From assembly GCA_900551635.1 (NCBI GenBank), contig URWQ01000025.1, positions 1 through 12,074 of the forward strand: DNA of 12,074 nucleotides, in the 5' to 3' direction. Below are positions 1 to 6,850 of the stretch, piece by piece. The stretch's first letter is position 1; each line of letters begins with the position of its first letter. The notes beneath the pieces are model-generated. The model did no database searches. It worked only from the letters and a program-made list of their open reading frames with translations, and was not told where the DNA came from. This DNA is from an uncultured Collinsella sp. (GTDB lineage: Bacteria; Actinomycetota; Coriobacteriia; Coriobacteriales; Coriobacteriaceae). The position numbers and the translations under genes were made by a program.

Positions 1-81
1 GTTCTTGGTGAAAAGCCCTGGGCCCGCCCCAAACGAGCCGAGGCCTTTACTGTTTCACAAGATAAAACCTACCAAAATTAA
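1..81 (+). CDS. Possible C-terminal end of a gene that starts before the window
   Basis: Frame 1 is open from the first base to a TAA at 79-81, giving 26 residues ending in DKTYQN. If real, it is the tail of a plus-strand gene converging on the racemase, with the hairpin at 81-101 between the two stop codons, a common layout for convergent genes. The piece is too short to assign a family, and a second frame is also open here, so this is a weak call based on layout only. Confidence 0.25.
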   Translation, partial: VLGEKPWARPKRAEAFTVSQDKTYQN

Positions 82-101
82 CCTGTCCCTTTTTGACAGG
101 T
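81..101 (-). terminator. Hairpin after the racemase gene, possible terminator
   Basis: ACCTGTC at 81-87 and GACAGGT at 95-101 form a perfect 7-bp stem with a 7-nt loop. It lies just after the racemase stop (108-110). On the minus strand the stem is followed by TAATTTT, a modest U-rich stretch; on the plus strand no U tract follows. It could act as a weak terminator for the racemase transcript, or between convergent genes if 1-81 is coding. Confidence 0.35.
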
Positions 102-107
102 CGGAAG

Positions 108-854
108 CTAGAGGCGGTAGGGGGCGCCGCTGCGGATGATGGATTCACGCACCAGGACGTCCATGGCGTCGAGGGTGATCTCGGGCATCTCTCGGTACTT
201 CTGCAGCACCGATAGCTCGGTGCAGGCCAGAATGACGCGGTCGCAGCCGCTACGGGCGAACTCCCACATCACGCGGTCGAACTTATCCATATCGGGCTCG
301 CGTCCGGCCTTCACATCATCGTAGATAAGCGACATCACATCGTTCTGACGTTTCTCGCTGGGATAGACAACCTCAACACCCGCAGCCTTACATTCGCGAC
401 CGTAGACGCCCGCGCCCACGGTTCCGTCGGTGCCCATGATGCCAATCTTGTGCACCGGCTCGGCCGGCATACTCAGGTTGGGATCGAACTCGCACTCCCC
501 CATCACCGCACCGGCCAGAGCATAGCGCACCGACTCACGCGGCATGTGGATAATCGGCACTGTGGTAAACGACTGGATCTGGTCGTAGAAGTAGTGCGAC
601 GTGTTGCAGGGAATGGCAATGTGCGCACAGCCCAGCGACTCGAGTGCCTGGGCACACTCTTTCATGGTCGCCAGCAGCTTGGCATGCTCGCCGGTCTTAA
701 TGGCCAGCGTGCGGTCGGGCATGGTCGACTTGGAGAGCACCACCATGTCGATATGTTCCTGATCGCAGGCAGCAGCCGTATGACGCACCACCTGGTCGTA
801 GTAATACGACGTGGCCTCGGCGCCCATGCCGCCGATAACTCCCAGCTTTTCCAT
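108..854 (-). CDS. Aspartate/glutamate racemase family protein
   Basis: 248 residues, the usual size for cofactor-independent aspartate racemases, which interconvert L- and D-aspartate (or glutamate) in the cytoplasm with two cysteines as acid/base pair. Seen: N-terminal KLGVIGGMG, first catalytic site IPCNTSH (Cys83) and second site LACTEL (Cys211), which match the family's two half-sites. The open frame extends upstream to 938, but the ATG at 852-854 is preceded by AAGGAGG five bases away and begins exactly at the conserved MEKLGVIGG, so it is chosen. The gene lies 84 bases downstream of the ATP-grasp ligase on the same strand. That pairing suggests it supplies D-aspartate to the ligase, by analogy with the Enterococcus faecium racemase/D-Asp ligase pair. 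Substrate (Asp or Glu) is not decided by the sequence. The family call is firm. Confidence 0.87.
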   Translation of the reverse strand: MEKLGVIGGMGAEATSYYYDQVVRHTAAACDQEHIDMVVLSKSTMPDRTLAIKTGEHAKLLATMKECAQALESLGCAHIAIPCNTSHYFYDQIQSFTTVPIIHMPRESVRYALAGAVMGECEFDPNLSMPAEPVHKIGIMGTDGTVGAGVYGRECKAAGVEVVYPSEKRQNDVMSLIYDDVKAGREPDMDKFDRVMWEFARSGCDRVILACTELSVLQKYREMPEITLDAMDVLVRESIIRSGAPYRL

Positions 855-876
855 CGCCGCCTCCTTGGTGACGCTT

Positions 877-916
877 GCGCAATTGCGCGTATCATACCCG
901 CGCCCGCCCGATGCAA
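877..916 (-). promoter_or_regulatory. Possible internal promoter and palindrome before the racemase
   Basis: In the 84-base gap between the ATP-grasp gene and the racemase, the minus strand has TATGAT (891-896) with TTGCAT (911-916) upstream; the 14-base spacer is short for a standard promoter. A perfect palindrome, GCGCAATTGCGC (877-888), lies just downstream of the TATGAT. The racemase may have its own weak promoter, but reading through from the upstream gene is equally possible. Confidence 0.2.
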
Positions 917-938
917 ACCGGACGGGCGCCGCACTCAT

Positions 939-2195
939 CTACTTGTAATACGTCTTGAACAGCTTAAAGTGGCGCAGCTTGGTGTGCCACATGCGCAGCC
1001 AGCGGTTAAAGACAAAGTCGCCCTTCATAAACGAAGGGTCGGCGCCCTTACCTTCCTTGTCCAGACGATGCACCTTAGCGCGCAGCTCGGGATCCTTGAC
1101 GTACTTGTCGACGACGCCCATGGGGACGACCATCCACAGGGCCTCGTCCTGCGCCGTCACAAACTCCGGCTCAAACGGGCGGTTGAACACATACTCGTCC
1201 ACCACATACTTGGCAACGTTAAAGCCGCTGTTGGTAACGTAGTAGTTGCTGCGACCCTGGCGCGTGTTGAAATCGAAGAACTTAAACGAGCCGTCGCGCT
1301 CGTCGTACTTAACGTCAAAGTTGGAATAGCCCACAAAGTGAAGGTCCTCGAGCAGCTTGCGCACGCCGCCCATGAGTTCGTCGTTAGGCTCGGTAATGAT
1401 ACAGGCATGGTTGCCGACACCGTGGGGCTGATGCTCCTCGAGCAGCACATGGCCCAGGCACATCATGCGGACCTTACCGTTGCGGTCGGAATAGCTGGTG
1501 AGCACGCGCATGTACTCGTCGTTGCCGGGCACGCGATCCTGCAAGATCAGATCGTGGGTGTAGCCGCTGGCATACGAATCGCGAATGACCTGTTCCAGCT
1601 CGGCGCGGTCGGCAATCTCATAGGCCTTCTTCTGGCCCTCGAACTCATGCTGCCACCACATGATGCCGTCAGAAGGCTTCAGAATCATCGGGTAAGGAAA
1701 ATCGATCTGGTCGAGCACTTCGGCAGGCGCCTCACCCTGGGCATTAAGCATCGCCTTGGTAAAGGTAAACGTGTGTGGATAGGGCACGCCATGCTTCTCG
1801 CACAGCTCGTAGAAGATCTCCTTCTTCTGGCACTGCTCGAGCATGCTGTAGGGCGCGTAGGGAGCGACGATGTTATCCGCCAGCTCATGAGCATCCTTGG
1901 CTTGAGCCACGAGAGCGACATAGTTGTCGCCGCAGCCCACAAGGACAATAGTCTTGTCGGCATGCGCTTGGGCAATGCCGTTGACGGTTTTGAGCATCAC
2001 GGGCATGGTGTCGATATCCACGTTGGGCGTGTAGTCGATAATCTGGCTGCGGTACGCGGGACCCGTCTGATACTTGCCAAAGACCAGACTCTTGACCTGG
2101 TACTCCTCGTAGAAGGCGCGCGCCACCGAATAGGCGTTGATGTCGCCACCAAGCAGCACGGGAATGAACTCGCGCTCTGTAAATTGCAATGCCAT
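939..2195 (-). CDS. ATP-grasp ligase, candidate D-aspartate (amino acid) ligase
   Basis: 418 residues. ATP-grasp enzymes join a carboxylate to an amine or thiol through an acyl phosphate. Seen: a pre-ATP-grasp N-terminal part starting FIPVLLGGDINAYSVAR, an ATP-binding lysine in PMILKPSDG (K173), and the Mg/ATP-binding strand FFDFNTRQGRSN (about 306-317) near the C-terminal end of the fold. ATG 2193-2195 is preceded by TAGGAAG six bases away. The length fits single-module ATP-grasp amide ligases and is far too short for a full carbamoyl-phosphate synthase large chain, a name such proteins often receive. The downstream racemase gene suggests D-Asp as substrate, as for the E. faecium ligase that adds D-Asp to the peptidoglycan stem peptide. 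This is inference from context; the sequence shows ATP-grasp with confidence but not the substrate. Confidence 0.8.
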   Translation of the reverse strand: MALQFTEREFIPVLLGGDINAYSVARAFYEEYQVKSLVFGKYQTGPAYRSQIIDYTPNVDIDTMPVMLKTVNGIAQAHADKTIVLVGCGDNYVALVAQAKDAHELADNIVAPYAPYSMLEQCQKKEIFYELCEKHGVPYPHTFTFTKAMLNAQGEAPAEVLDQIDFPYPMILKPSDGIMWWQHEFEGQKKAYEIADRAELEQVIRDSYASGYTHDLILQDRVPGNDEYMRVLTSYSDRNGKVRMMCLGHVLLEEHQPHGVGNHACIITEPNDELMGGVRKLLEDLHFVGYSNFDVKYDERDGSFKFFDFNTRQGRSNYYVTNSGFNVAKYVVDEYVFNRPFEPEFVTAQDEALWMVVPMGVVDKYVKDPELRAKVHRLDKEGKGADPSFMKGDFVFNRWLRMWHTKLRHFKLFKTYYK

Positions 2196-2251
2196 GGAAA
2201 CTTCCTATCATGAACTGCCCACACAACGGGCGGTCTTTGCGCAACTGATTT

Positions 2252-2281
2252 ATTCTAGCGTGCCAAGCCGCCGGCGCCCAA
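2252..2281 (-). promoter_or_regulatory. Likely promoter of the ATP-grasp/racemase pair
   Basis: On the minus strand TTGGGC (2276-2281) and TAGAAT (2252-2257) are separated by 18 bases, close to sigma-70 type elements, about 57 bases before the ligase start codon. The -10 is five of six to consensus, the -35 weaker. Confidence 0.4.
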
Positions 2282-2316
2282 AGCTCCACCGTATCTATGG
2301 CAATCGACGTAATCGT

Positions 2317-2340
2317 CCAGCACGAAGGCCAGCACGAAGA
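2317..2340. repeat. Tandem 12-base repeat between divergent genes
   Basis: CCAGCACGAAGG (2317-2328) is followed directly by CCAGCACGAAGA (2329-2340), identical but for the last base. It sits in the 234-base gap between the divergent ATP-grasp and MOSC genes. No gene is supported here; a short hydrophobic frame on the minus strand has no ribosome site. Confidence 0.55.
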
Positions 2341-2429
2341 CGGCGCTCACCATTGTATGACAGCGGGCAATGAACCTACCATTGTTGTAGGATTCAGTGT
2401 ATTGACATCCTCGAGCGAAAGGCGCGCAC

Positions 2430-3062
2430 GTGCCCCAAGACCATCCGACCGATAATCCCATCCTCAATGCCGCGAGGCGCGAGCTGGCGAAACGTGCGAA
2501 AGCGACCGCTCCCCTGTGCACGGCAAACGACGCCTACAACGGACCCGCCCACATCGTCTCGATCAACACGTCGGTACACAAGGGCATTCGCAAGTCGCCC
2601 GTCGCCGATGGACGCGACACCGTTATAGAGCAATATGGCCTCGCCACCGATGCGCACGCCGGACATTGGCACCGTCAGGTTTCCTTTTTAGCCGCGGAGT
2701 CCATCCAGACGGCGCAGGCACGCGGGCTCGACGTACACGAGGGTGACTTTGGGGAGAACTTCACAACCCGGGGCATCAACCTGCTCTCGCTCCCCTTGGG
2801 CACACAGCTCAAGCTTGGCAGCGAGGTGCTTGTCGAAATCAGCCAAATCGGCAAGGTCTGCCACACACGCTGTGCCATCTACTATCTCGCCGGCGACTGC
2901 ATCTTTCCCCACGAGGGCGTTTTTGGCGTGGTACTAAAGGGCGGAGAGGTCTACGCCGGCGACGATATCCAGGTAATCAAACTCGGCGACGGCACCTGTT
3001 CGTTCACCCCCGCCGAGGCCCTCGAAGAGATTGAGCAGGCTCGCCAGAAGGGCACGCTGTAG
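2430..3062 (+). CDS. MOSC domain-containing protein
   Basis: 210 residues. MOSC domains bind molybdenum cofactor or sulfurated metal intermediates through a conserved cysteine, in molybdoenzyme maturation or small-molecule detoxification. Seen: the family signature GDFGENFTTRGINL (about 105-118), then IGKVCHTRCAIYYLAGDC with three cysteines (C144, C148, C157), then a C-terminal FGVVLKGGEVYAGDDI strand region. The GTG at 2430-2432 has AAAGG seven bases upstream; no other good start precedes the domain, and about 38 residues lie before its first strand (HIVSINTSVHKG). The gene stands alone, divergent from the ATP-grasp gene, with no molybdopterin biosynthesis gene in the window, so its partner enzyme is unknown. 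Family call is firm; the exact role is not. Confidence 0.87.
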   Translation: MPQDHPTDNPILNAARRELAKRAKATAPLCTANDAYNGPAHIVSINTSVHKGIRKSPVADGRDTVIEQYGLATDAHAGHWHRQVSFLAAESIQTAQARGLDVHEGDFGENFTTRGINLLSLPLGTQLKLGSEVLVEISQIGKVCHTRCAIYYLAGDCIFPHEGVFGVVLKGGEVYAGDDIQVIKLGDGTCSFTPAEALEEIEQARQKGTL

Positions 3063-3112
3063 TTATAAAACCCCACGTTGAGATGGCTTTTACAGCCCAA
3101 AACCCCTCTCAA

Positions 3113-3124
3113 ACAGAGCTCTGT
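3113..3124. repeat. Perfect 12-base palindrome
   Basis: ACAGAGCTCTGT reads the same on both strands with no spacer, in the gap between the MOSC gene and the secreted hydrolase gene. It could be a protein-binding site; nothing further can be said. Confidence 0.35.
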
Positions 3125-3188
3125 AACGTTAAAGTTGAACTCTATGGTTTCTCAACAATTCATCATAACTGCAGGTCAAAGCCAAAGC

Positions 3189-3254
3189 CTCAAGTTCAAC
3201 TTGACCCTTTGGAACCTTTAAGGTTCAAGTTGAGGTCGAAAGCAGTAGTAGAAT
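3189..3254 (+). promoter_or_regulatory. MerR/SoxR-like operator and promoter of the secreted hydrolase
   Basis: CCTCAAGTT (3188-3196), one base, then AACTTGACC (3198-3206) makes a near-perfect dyad whose left half equals the SoxR half-site CCTCAAGTT. A second, overlapping inverted repeat has 12-base arms AACTTGACCCTT (3198-3209) and AAGGTTCAAGTT (3220-3231), with one mismatch and a 10-base centre, itself containing AACCTTTAAGGTT. A -10 candidate TAGAAT is at 3249-3254, with TTCAAG at 3224-3229 as a poor -35 at 19 bases, the long spacing typical of MerR-family promoters. The dyads are directly visible; the regulator family is inferred. Confidence 0.45.
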
Positions 3255-3296
3255 ACCGTTCGAACCATAACCTACGATTGATTGCAGAGGGACTGG

Positions 3297-4430
3297 ATGC
3301 AGCATTCGAATCATCGCACCGCAGCGCTCATTGCGTCGAAGCCGGCTCGTATCATCACGAGCGCCGTGCTCGCCGTTGCGCTGACGGCCACGCCGATGCT
3401 CTCCCCCGTTGCGGCGTATGCCGCCTCGCAGGCAACGCAGGACCAGCTTTCCGCAGCCCAGCAGAAGATCGAAGCCGCCACGAGCGCCTACAACGACGCC
3501 CGCACCAAACTCGATGACCTGCAAAAGCAGATTGACTCCAATGAGGCAAGCATCGAGGAAATCGAGGCCAAGCTTCCCGAGCAGCAGGCCAAGGCAAGCT
3601 CCGCCATGCGCGATCTGTACAAGTATCAGAAGGGCACCAATCCCATCGTGAGCTTCCTGGTCAACGCACAGAGCCTGGGTGAGTTCATCACGACCTGCAA
3701 ATACACCAACCAGATCACGAGCTCGAGCGTCGACGAGATCGAACAGCTCAATAACATGCAAACCGAACTCGAGCAGAACAAGGCTGAGCTCCAGCAGGCC
3801 AAGTCTCAGCTTGAGGCAGAGCAGAAAAACGCCGAGGATGCGCTGGCGCAGGCCCAGCAGCTCCGCAGCGAGGCACAGGCAAAAGCCGAGCAGGAAAATG
3901 CCGCCGAGCTTGCCAAGCTTGAGGCCGATAAGGCCGCTGCCGCCGAGAAGCTCTCGGGCGAGGGCGTAAGCGGCAGCAATTCCAGCAGCCAGGCCACCAA
4001 CACCAACACCACCATCGACACCACGGTGAACAACGCCAATACCGGTAGCTCCGATTACGATTCGTTCATTAATGAGTGGACGAGCCGCATTGACAATTAT
4101 CTCGCCGGCTCCCCCATGGCAGGCCAGGGGTATAACTTTGCCGTCGCCGCTTGGAATACCGGTGTCGACCCCCGTTGGTCCCCCGCCATCGCCTGCATCG
4201 AGAGCACCAAGGGTGCTTATTGCGCCAATTCTTACAACGCCTGGGGCTGGAGTGCACGTGGCGGCGGTTGGCGCAGCTTTGGCAGCTGGAGCGAGGGCAT
4301 CTCCGCTCACGTTGCCTATCTGGGCGCCAACTACGGCTCCACCCTTACCCCGGCAGCGGCCAAAAAGTACTGCCCGCCCACGTGGCAGGACTGGTACAAC
4401 AAAGTCGCCGCCCAGATGAACCGCATCTAA
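3297..4430 (+). CDS. Secreted coiled-coil protein with lysozyme-like C-terminal domain
   Basis: 377 residues. Seen: a signal peptide (basic RTAALIASKPARI, hydrophobic core, likely cleavage after AAYA near residue 42); two coiled-coil stretches rich in Ala, Gln, Glu and Lys (about 45-125 and 145-220) split by a less helical FLVNAQSLGEFI patch; a Ser/Asn/Thr-rich linker (about 222-250); and a C-terminal domain (about 255-377) with IACIESTKG, where Glu302 fits the catalytic Glu of lysozyme-like or transglycosylase folds, followed by NAWGWSARGGGW. The coiled-coil half resembles PcsB/RipA-type hydrolases that are controlled at the division site, but the catalytic half is not NlpC/P60 or CHAP. ATG 3297 follows AGAGGGA four bases away; an upstream TTG at 3282 is possible but has no ribosome site. 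Probable role: peptidoglycan cleavage outside the membrane. Enzyme chemistry is inferred. Confidence 0.82.
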   Translation: MQHSNHRTAALIASKPARIITSAVLAVALTATPMLSPVAAYAASQATQDQLSAAQQKIEAATSAYNDARTKLDDLQKQIDSNEASIEEIEAKLPEQQAKASSAMRDLYKYQKGTNPIVSFLVNAQSLGEFITTCKYTNQITSSSVDEIEQLNNMQTELEQNKAELQQAKSQLEAEQKNAEDALAQAQQLRSEAQAKAEQENAAELAKLEADKAAAAEKLSGEGVSGSNSSSQATNTNTTIDTTVNNANTGSSDYDSFINEWTSRIDNYLAGSPMAGQGYNFAVAAWNTGVDPRWSPAIACIESTKGAYCANSYNAWGWSARGGGWRSFGSWSEGISAHVAYLGANYGSTLTPAAAKKYCPPTWQDWYNKVAAQMNRI

Positions 4431-4440
4431 GTGCAACTGC

Positions 4441-4470
4441 AAAGGGCCCCAATGGGGCCCTTTTTCTTTT
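4441..4470 (+). terminator. Strong intrinsic terminator
   Basis: AAAGGGCCCC (4441-4450) pairs perfectly with GGGGCCCTTT (4454-4463) around a 3-base loop, followed by a T tract to 4470. It ends the secreted hydrolase gene and overlaps the stop of the convergent kinase gene; the minus strand has only a short T run, so it serves mainly the plus strand. Confidence 0.92.
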
Positions 4471-5848
4471 AGGTAGCGGAGGTATCGACGACGCCGGTCG
4501 CATTGGCAACCGCGACTATGACGATCATGCATAGGAGCAGCACACCCAATGCCTTGAGCCAGAGTTTCGCGAGTTTCTTGCCGCGATAGCTGTCGAGCAA
4601 TGCGAATCGCCGACGAAGACGGCGCTTATCGAGCAGCGCAAAATGCATAAGCACCATAAGGCCATCGACAAAGAAAAAATACTCGATTATGAGAAGCCAC
4701 GTCGGGTAGCTTTGGTTTGCTCCGGTGGGATGAAAGACGGCAAAGTGACTTCCGGCAAAGAACACAAGCAGCGAGAAGAAGACGAGCGTATTCCAAATGC
4801 GCCCCAGAGACTCCGGAACGCGAGAGAGCAGACCGCATGCAGTGGAGGCGGCAGGCCTAGGAAGCCCTGTGGGGTTCTGGAGCCCTTGGGGCGTCAACAC
4901 CGTCTCCGAGGCCGGAGTACGGACAAGCACAGGCGCAGGAGGCCGCACGGGGCGACTTAGATCGTATGCCGCGCGCGTCGCCCGTCCCAACGCTTCCGCG
5001 CTCGCAAAACGCTTGGCCGGGTCGAGCGCCATCGACATGCAGACGGCATCGGTAAGTGGAGTGGGAATGCCGCATGCCTCACATTGCTCGCGCATGTCGA
5101 GCCCTGGTTTAGGGTCGACTCCCGTCAAGCAAAAGAACAACAGGGCCCCAAGTGCGTAGACATCGCTGCGCACACTCGTCTGCCCAAACCCATACTGCTC
5201 GGGCGGCGCATAGGGTCGCGTGCCAAACTTGACGGTGTCAGCATCGGCGCCATCGCGCCATACGCGCGCGATCCCCAGGTCGATAATCACCAGCGATGAA
5301 AATGTCAGGCCGTCATCAGGCGTATAGTTGGCACCTGTCACGATGATATTCGACGGCTTGAGGTCGCGATGGATCACCGGCGCCGACGTCTCCCCCACCA
5401 TTGCAAAACCGGCATGGAGCTCGCCCACGGCATCGCATAGGGCAGGATGCAATTCACGCGCATAATCGGGGGTGGCTCCCAGACGGTCCACCAGCGCCCC
5501 GAGTGTCTCCCCTTCGATGTATTCCATAACCACGTTGAGCTCGTCGCCCACACGACGACAATCGACGATTCTGGGCAGGTGCTCAAAACGCCTGCCTGCC
5601 CGCTGAGCGGCAAACAGACGCTCGTATGCCCCGCCGATTTGAGCCGAAGCATCGATGCGTTTACGAACAAAGGGACCGAGCGAACCACCGTCGGTTCCTT
5701 CAAAGTACACGAGCTCGGTTGTTTCAACGGACGAGCGCTTAAGTACACGCTCCACGCGATAGCTGTCGTCGCGATCGAGCGACGCCAGGTGCTCGGCAAG
5801 CGCTGCGGTCAGCTCGTCATCGGAATATGTTGGGCTCTGAGTATCCAT
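4469..5848 (-). CDS. Membrane-anchored serine/threonine protein kinase
   Basis: 459 residues. Seen: an N-terminal kinase domain (about 30-300) with candidate ATP lysine in VRKR (K63), hinge MEYIEGETL, catalytic loop HRDLKPSN (160-167), Mg-binding IIDLGIAR (DLG instead of DFG, D190), activation segment FGTRPYAPPEQ (208-218) and SDVYALGALLFFCLTG. The glycine-rich loop is not evident: the matching stretch is VLKRSSVETTELVYFEG. A Pro-rich linker leads to three membrane segments (about 354-372, 384-406, 434-452) with a basic loop between the last two and only a short outside loop, so there is no PASTA or other external sensor. It is the last gene after the FxLYD and HTH genes, 98 bases after the HTH stop. 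ATG 5848 has GGAGG only two bases away; ATG 5857 or 5860 or GTG 5878 are alternatives. Targets are unknown, the neighbouring HTH protein being the obvious guess. Confidence 0.88.
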   Translation of the reverse strand: MDTQSPTYSDDELTAALAEHLASLDRDDSYRVERVLKRSSVETTELVYFEGTDGGSLGPFVRKRIDASAQIGGAYERLFAAQRAGRRFEHLPRIVDCRRVGDELNVVMEYIEGETLGALVDRLGATPDYARELHPALCDAVGELHAGFAMVGETSAPVIHRDLKPSNIIVTGANYTPDDGLTFSSLVIIDLGIARVWRDGADADTVKFGTRPYAPPEQYGFGQTSVRSDVYALGALLFFCLTGVDPKPGLDMREQCEACGIPTPLTDAVCMSMALDPAKRFASAEALGRATRAAYDLSRPVRPPAPVLVRTPASETVLTPQGLQNPTGLPRPAASTACGLLSRVPESLGRIWNTLVFFSLLVFFAGSHFAVFHPTGANQSYPTWLLIIEYFFFVDGLMVLMHFALLDKRRLRRRFALLDSYRGKKLAKLWLKALGVLLLCMIVIVAVANATGVVDTSAT

Positions 5849-5866
5849 AGCCTCCATCATAGCGCA

Positions 5867-5896
5867 GGGCGCAGACACCCCATGGCATCTGCGCCC
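5867..5896 (-). promoter_or_regulatory. Hairpin in the leader just before the kinase start
   Basis: GGGCGCAGA (5867-5875) and TCTGCGCCC (5888-5896) form a perfect 9-bp stem with a 12-base loop on the kinase side of the HTH-kinase gap. No U tract follows on the minus strand, so it is not a standard terminator. It ends 18 bases before the chosen ATG and could limit kinase translation or stabilise a processed mRNA. Confidence 0.4.
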
Positions 5897-5946
5897 CGTT
5901 CGTTTGCATCGTTGTTCGGCAGCTCCGCCGGCTCAGATATCAGCCG

Positions 5947-6369
5947 CTAACTCACCGTCTCCTCGCCAAAGCGATACAGCTCCTCGTTGACCTTTTGGAG
6001 GCTGCACCCGCGATCGATGCAAAAGATGATAATCGCATCGCGGCGGTCCTTGCAGTTAAGGACGCTTACCCCGGCAGCCGTCAGCGCACGGTTGGTCTCT
6101 TTGAGCGTCAGCGCCATCGCAAAGGCAATCTGCAGCACCTTATTGCGGCTCGGATGCCGCGCACCGGTAAAAATCTGATAGCCAAAGGTCTCATTGAGAT
6201 CGGCCATACGAACCACGCGCGAGCGCTCCAAGCCCTTTTCCTGTAGTAGCTGCTTCAGGTAGTCCGAAAGCGACGGGGCGGCAAAGTCGTGCTCTTTGAT
6301 ATAGCCATCGATGTTCGGCGCGTCGAGAAGCTCATTGAGCAACTCCTCGGTCAGCTTTTTATCGGGCAT
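5947..6369 (-). CDS. HTH protein encoded next to the kinase
   Basis: 140 residues, no signal or membrane segment. Residues about 33-90 look like a divergent lambda-repressor/XRE-type helix-turn-helix: LSDYLKQLLQEKGLERSRV, then ADLNETFGYQIFTGARHPSR as the second and recognition helices, then VLQIAFAMALTLKETNRAL. The rest (NCKDRRDAIIIFCIDRGCSLQKVNEELYRFGEE) is an additional helical region of unknown role with three cysteines in all. ATG 6369 is preceded by GGAGGTGA at good spacing. It lies between the FxLYD gene (32-base gap) and the kinase gene (98-base gap), so the three are probably co-transcribed. It may be a DNA-binding regulator phosphorylated by the kinase, or an adaptor that is no longer DNA-binding; the sequence does not decide. 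Confidence 0.8.
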   Translation of the reverse strand: MPDKKLTEELLNELLDAPNIDGYIKEHDFAAPSLSDYLKQLLQEKGLERSRVVRMADLNETFGYQIFTGARHPSRNKVLQIAFAMALTLKETNRALTAAGVSVLNCKDRRDAIIIFCIDRGCSLQKVNEELYRFGEETVS

Positions 6370-6401
6370 ACGACTTCACCTCCCCCAGTGCATACAACAT
6401 G

Positions 6402-6845
6402 CTAGAAACCGCTTACGTCCGAACGCTCCCAGCTAGCAACCTGGTCGGGAGACACCGTACCCAGCGCCTCGAACTTCCAAGAGCCGCCCGCCTTCAGATG
6501 ATTGGTGTTTGCAAGAGCCGTTCCAACCTGGTTGCCATCGGCATCATACAGAACATATTCGATCTGAATGTAGCTCTTTTCCTTGTCCGTGTTATTGGTC
6601 AGCGTGCCCGTGATCTTATAGGCAAACTGATTGGAGGTGTCTTCAGCCTCGTCAGCAATGGTATACGGTTCTTGCGGTTCTTTTTGCTCCTCAGCCTGCT
6701 GTGTCGCCTCGGCAGGCTTTGCCGAATCGCTCGCAGACGAATCGGTTGAATTGCCACCCATAGAGCCCACGGCACCGACAATAACCAGCACCACGATGAC
6801 GCCTAGGACAATCTTGCCGATCGGCTTCTTTCCCTCTTTTGCCAT
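6402..6845 (-). CDS. FxLYD domain-containing membrane-anchored protein
   Basis: 147 residues. Seen: short basic N-terminus (MAKEGKKPIGK), one membrane segment (IVLGVIVVLVIVGAVG, about 12-27) with no lipobox cysteine, a low-complexity Ser/Asp/Ala/Glu/Gln linker (about 31-60), then a beta-rich domain with FAYKITGTLTNNTDKEKSYI and EYVLYDADGNQVGTALANTN, the FxLYD signature. Such domains are found on the surface of Gram-positive bacteria; their function is not established. The orientation is predicted as N-in, domain outside. ATG 6845 has AAGGA six bases upstream, inside a 14-bp inverted repeat (see 6851-6904). It is the first gene of the FxLYD/HTH/kinase set and could be the extracellular sensing part that the kinase lacks; that is inference. 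Confidence 0.82.
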   Translation of the reverse strand: MAKEGKKPIGKIVLGVIVVLVIVGAVGSMGGNSTDSSASDSAKPAEATQQAEEQKEPQEPYTIADEAEDTSNQFAYKITGTLTNNTDKEKSYIQIEYVLYDADGNQVGTALANTNHLKAGGSWKFEALGTVSPDQVASWERSDVSGF

Positions 6846-6850
6846 TATTC

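Noticed and set aside
450..2213. Long plus-strand open frame of 587 codons opposite the racemase and ATP-grasp genes
   Set aside because: Antisense shadow of GC-rich genes: the minus-strand proteins carry clear family motifs and ribosome sites, while this frame is rich in His, Arg, Val and Leu with no recognisable domain and no ribosome site.
2255..2353. Possible small hydrophobic peptide on the minus strand (MVSAVFVLAFVLDD...)
   Set aside because: No ribosome site before the ATG and it overlaps the likely promoter of the ATP-grasp gene.
2402..2430. TTGACA at 2402-2407 as a -35 for the MOSC gene
   Set aside because: A matching -10 would fall on the GTG start codon and none is visible, so the consensus hexamer is probably chance.
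3225..4532. Minus-strand open frame of 435 codons opposite the secreted hydrolase
   Set aside because: Shadow frame, Gly/Leu/Ala rich with no domain; the plus strand has a signal peptide, coiled coils, a ribosome site and a terminator.
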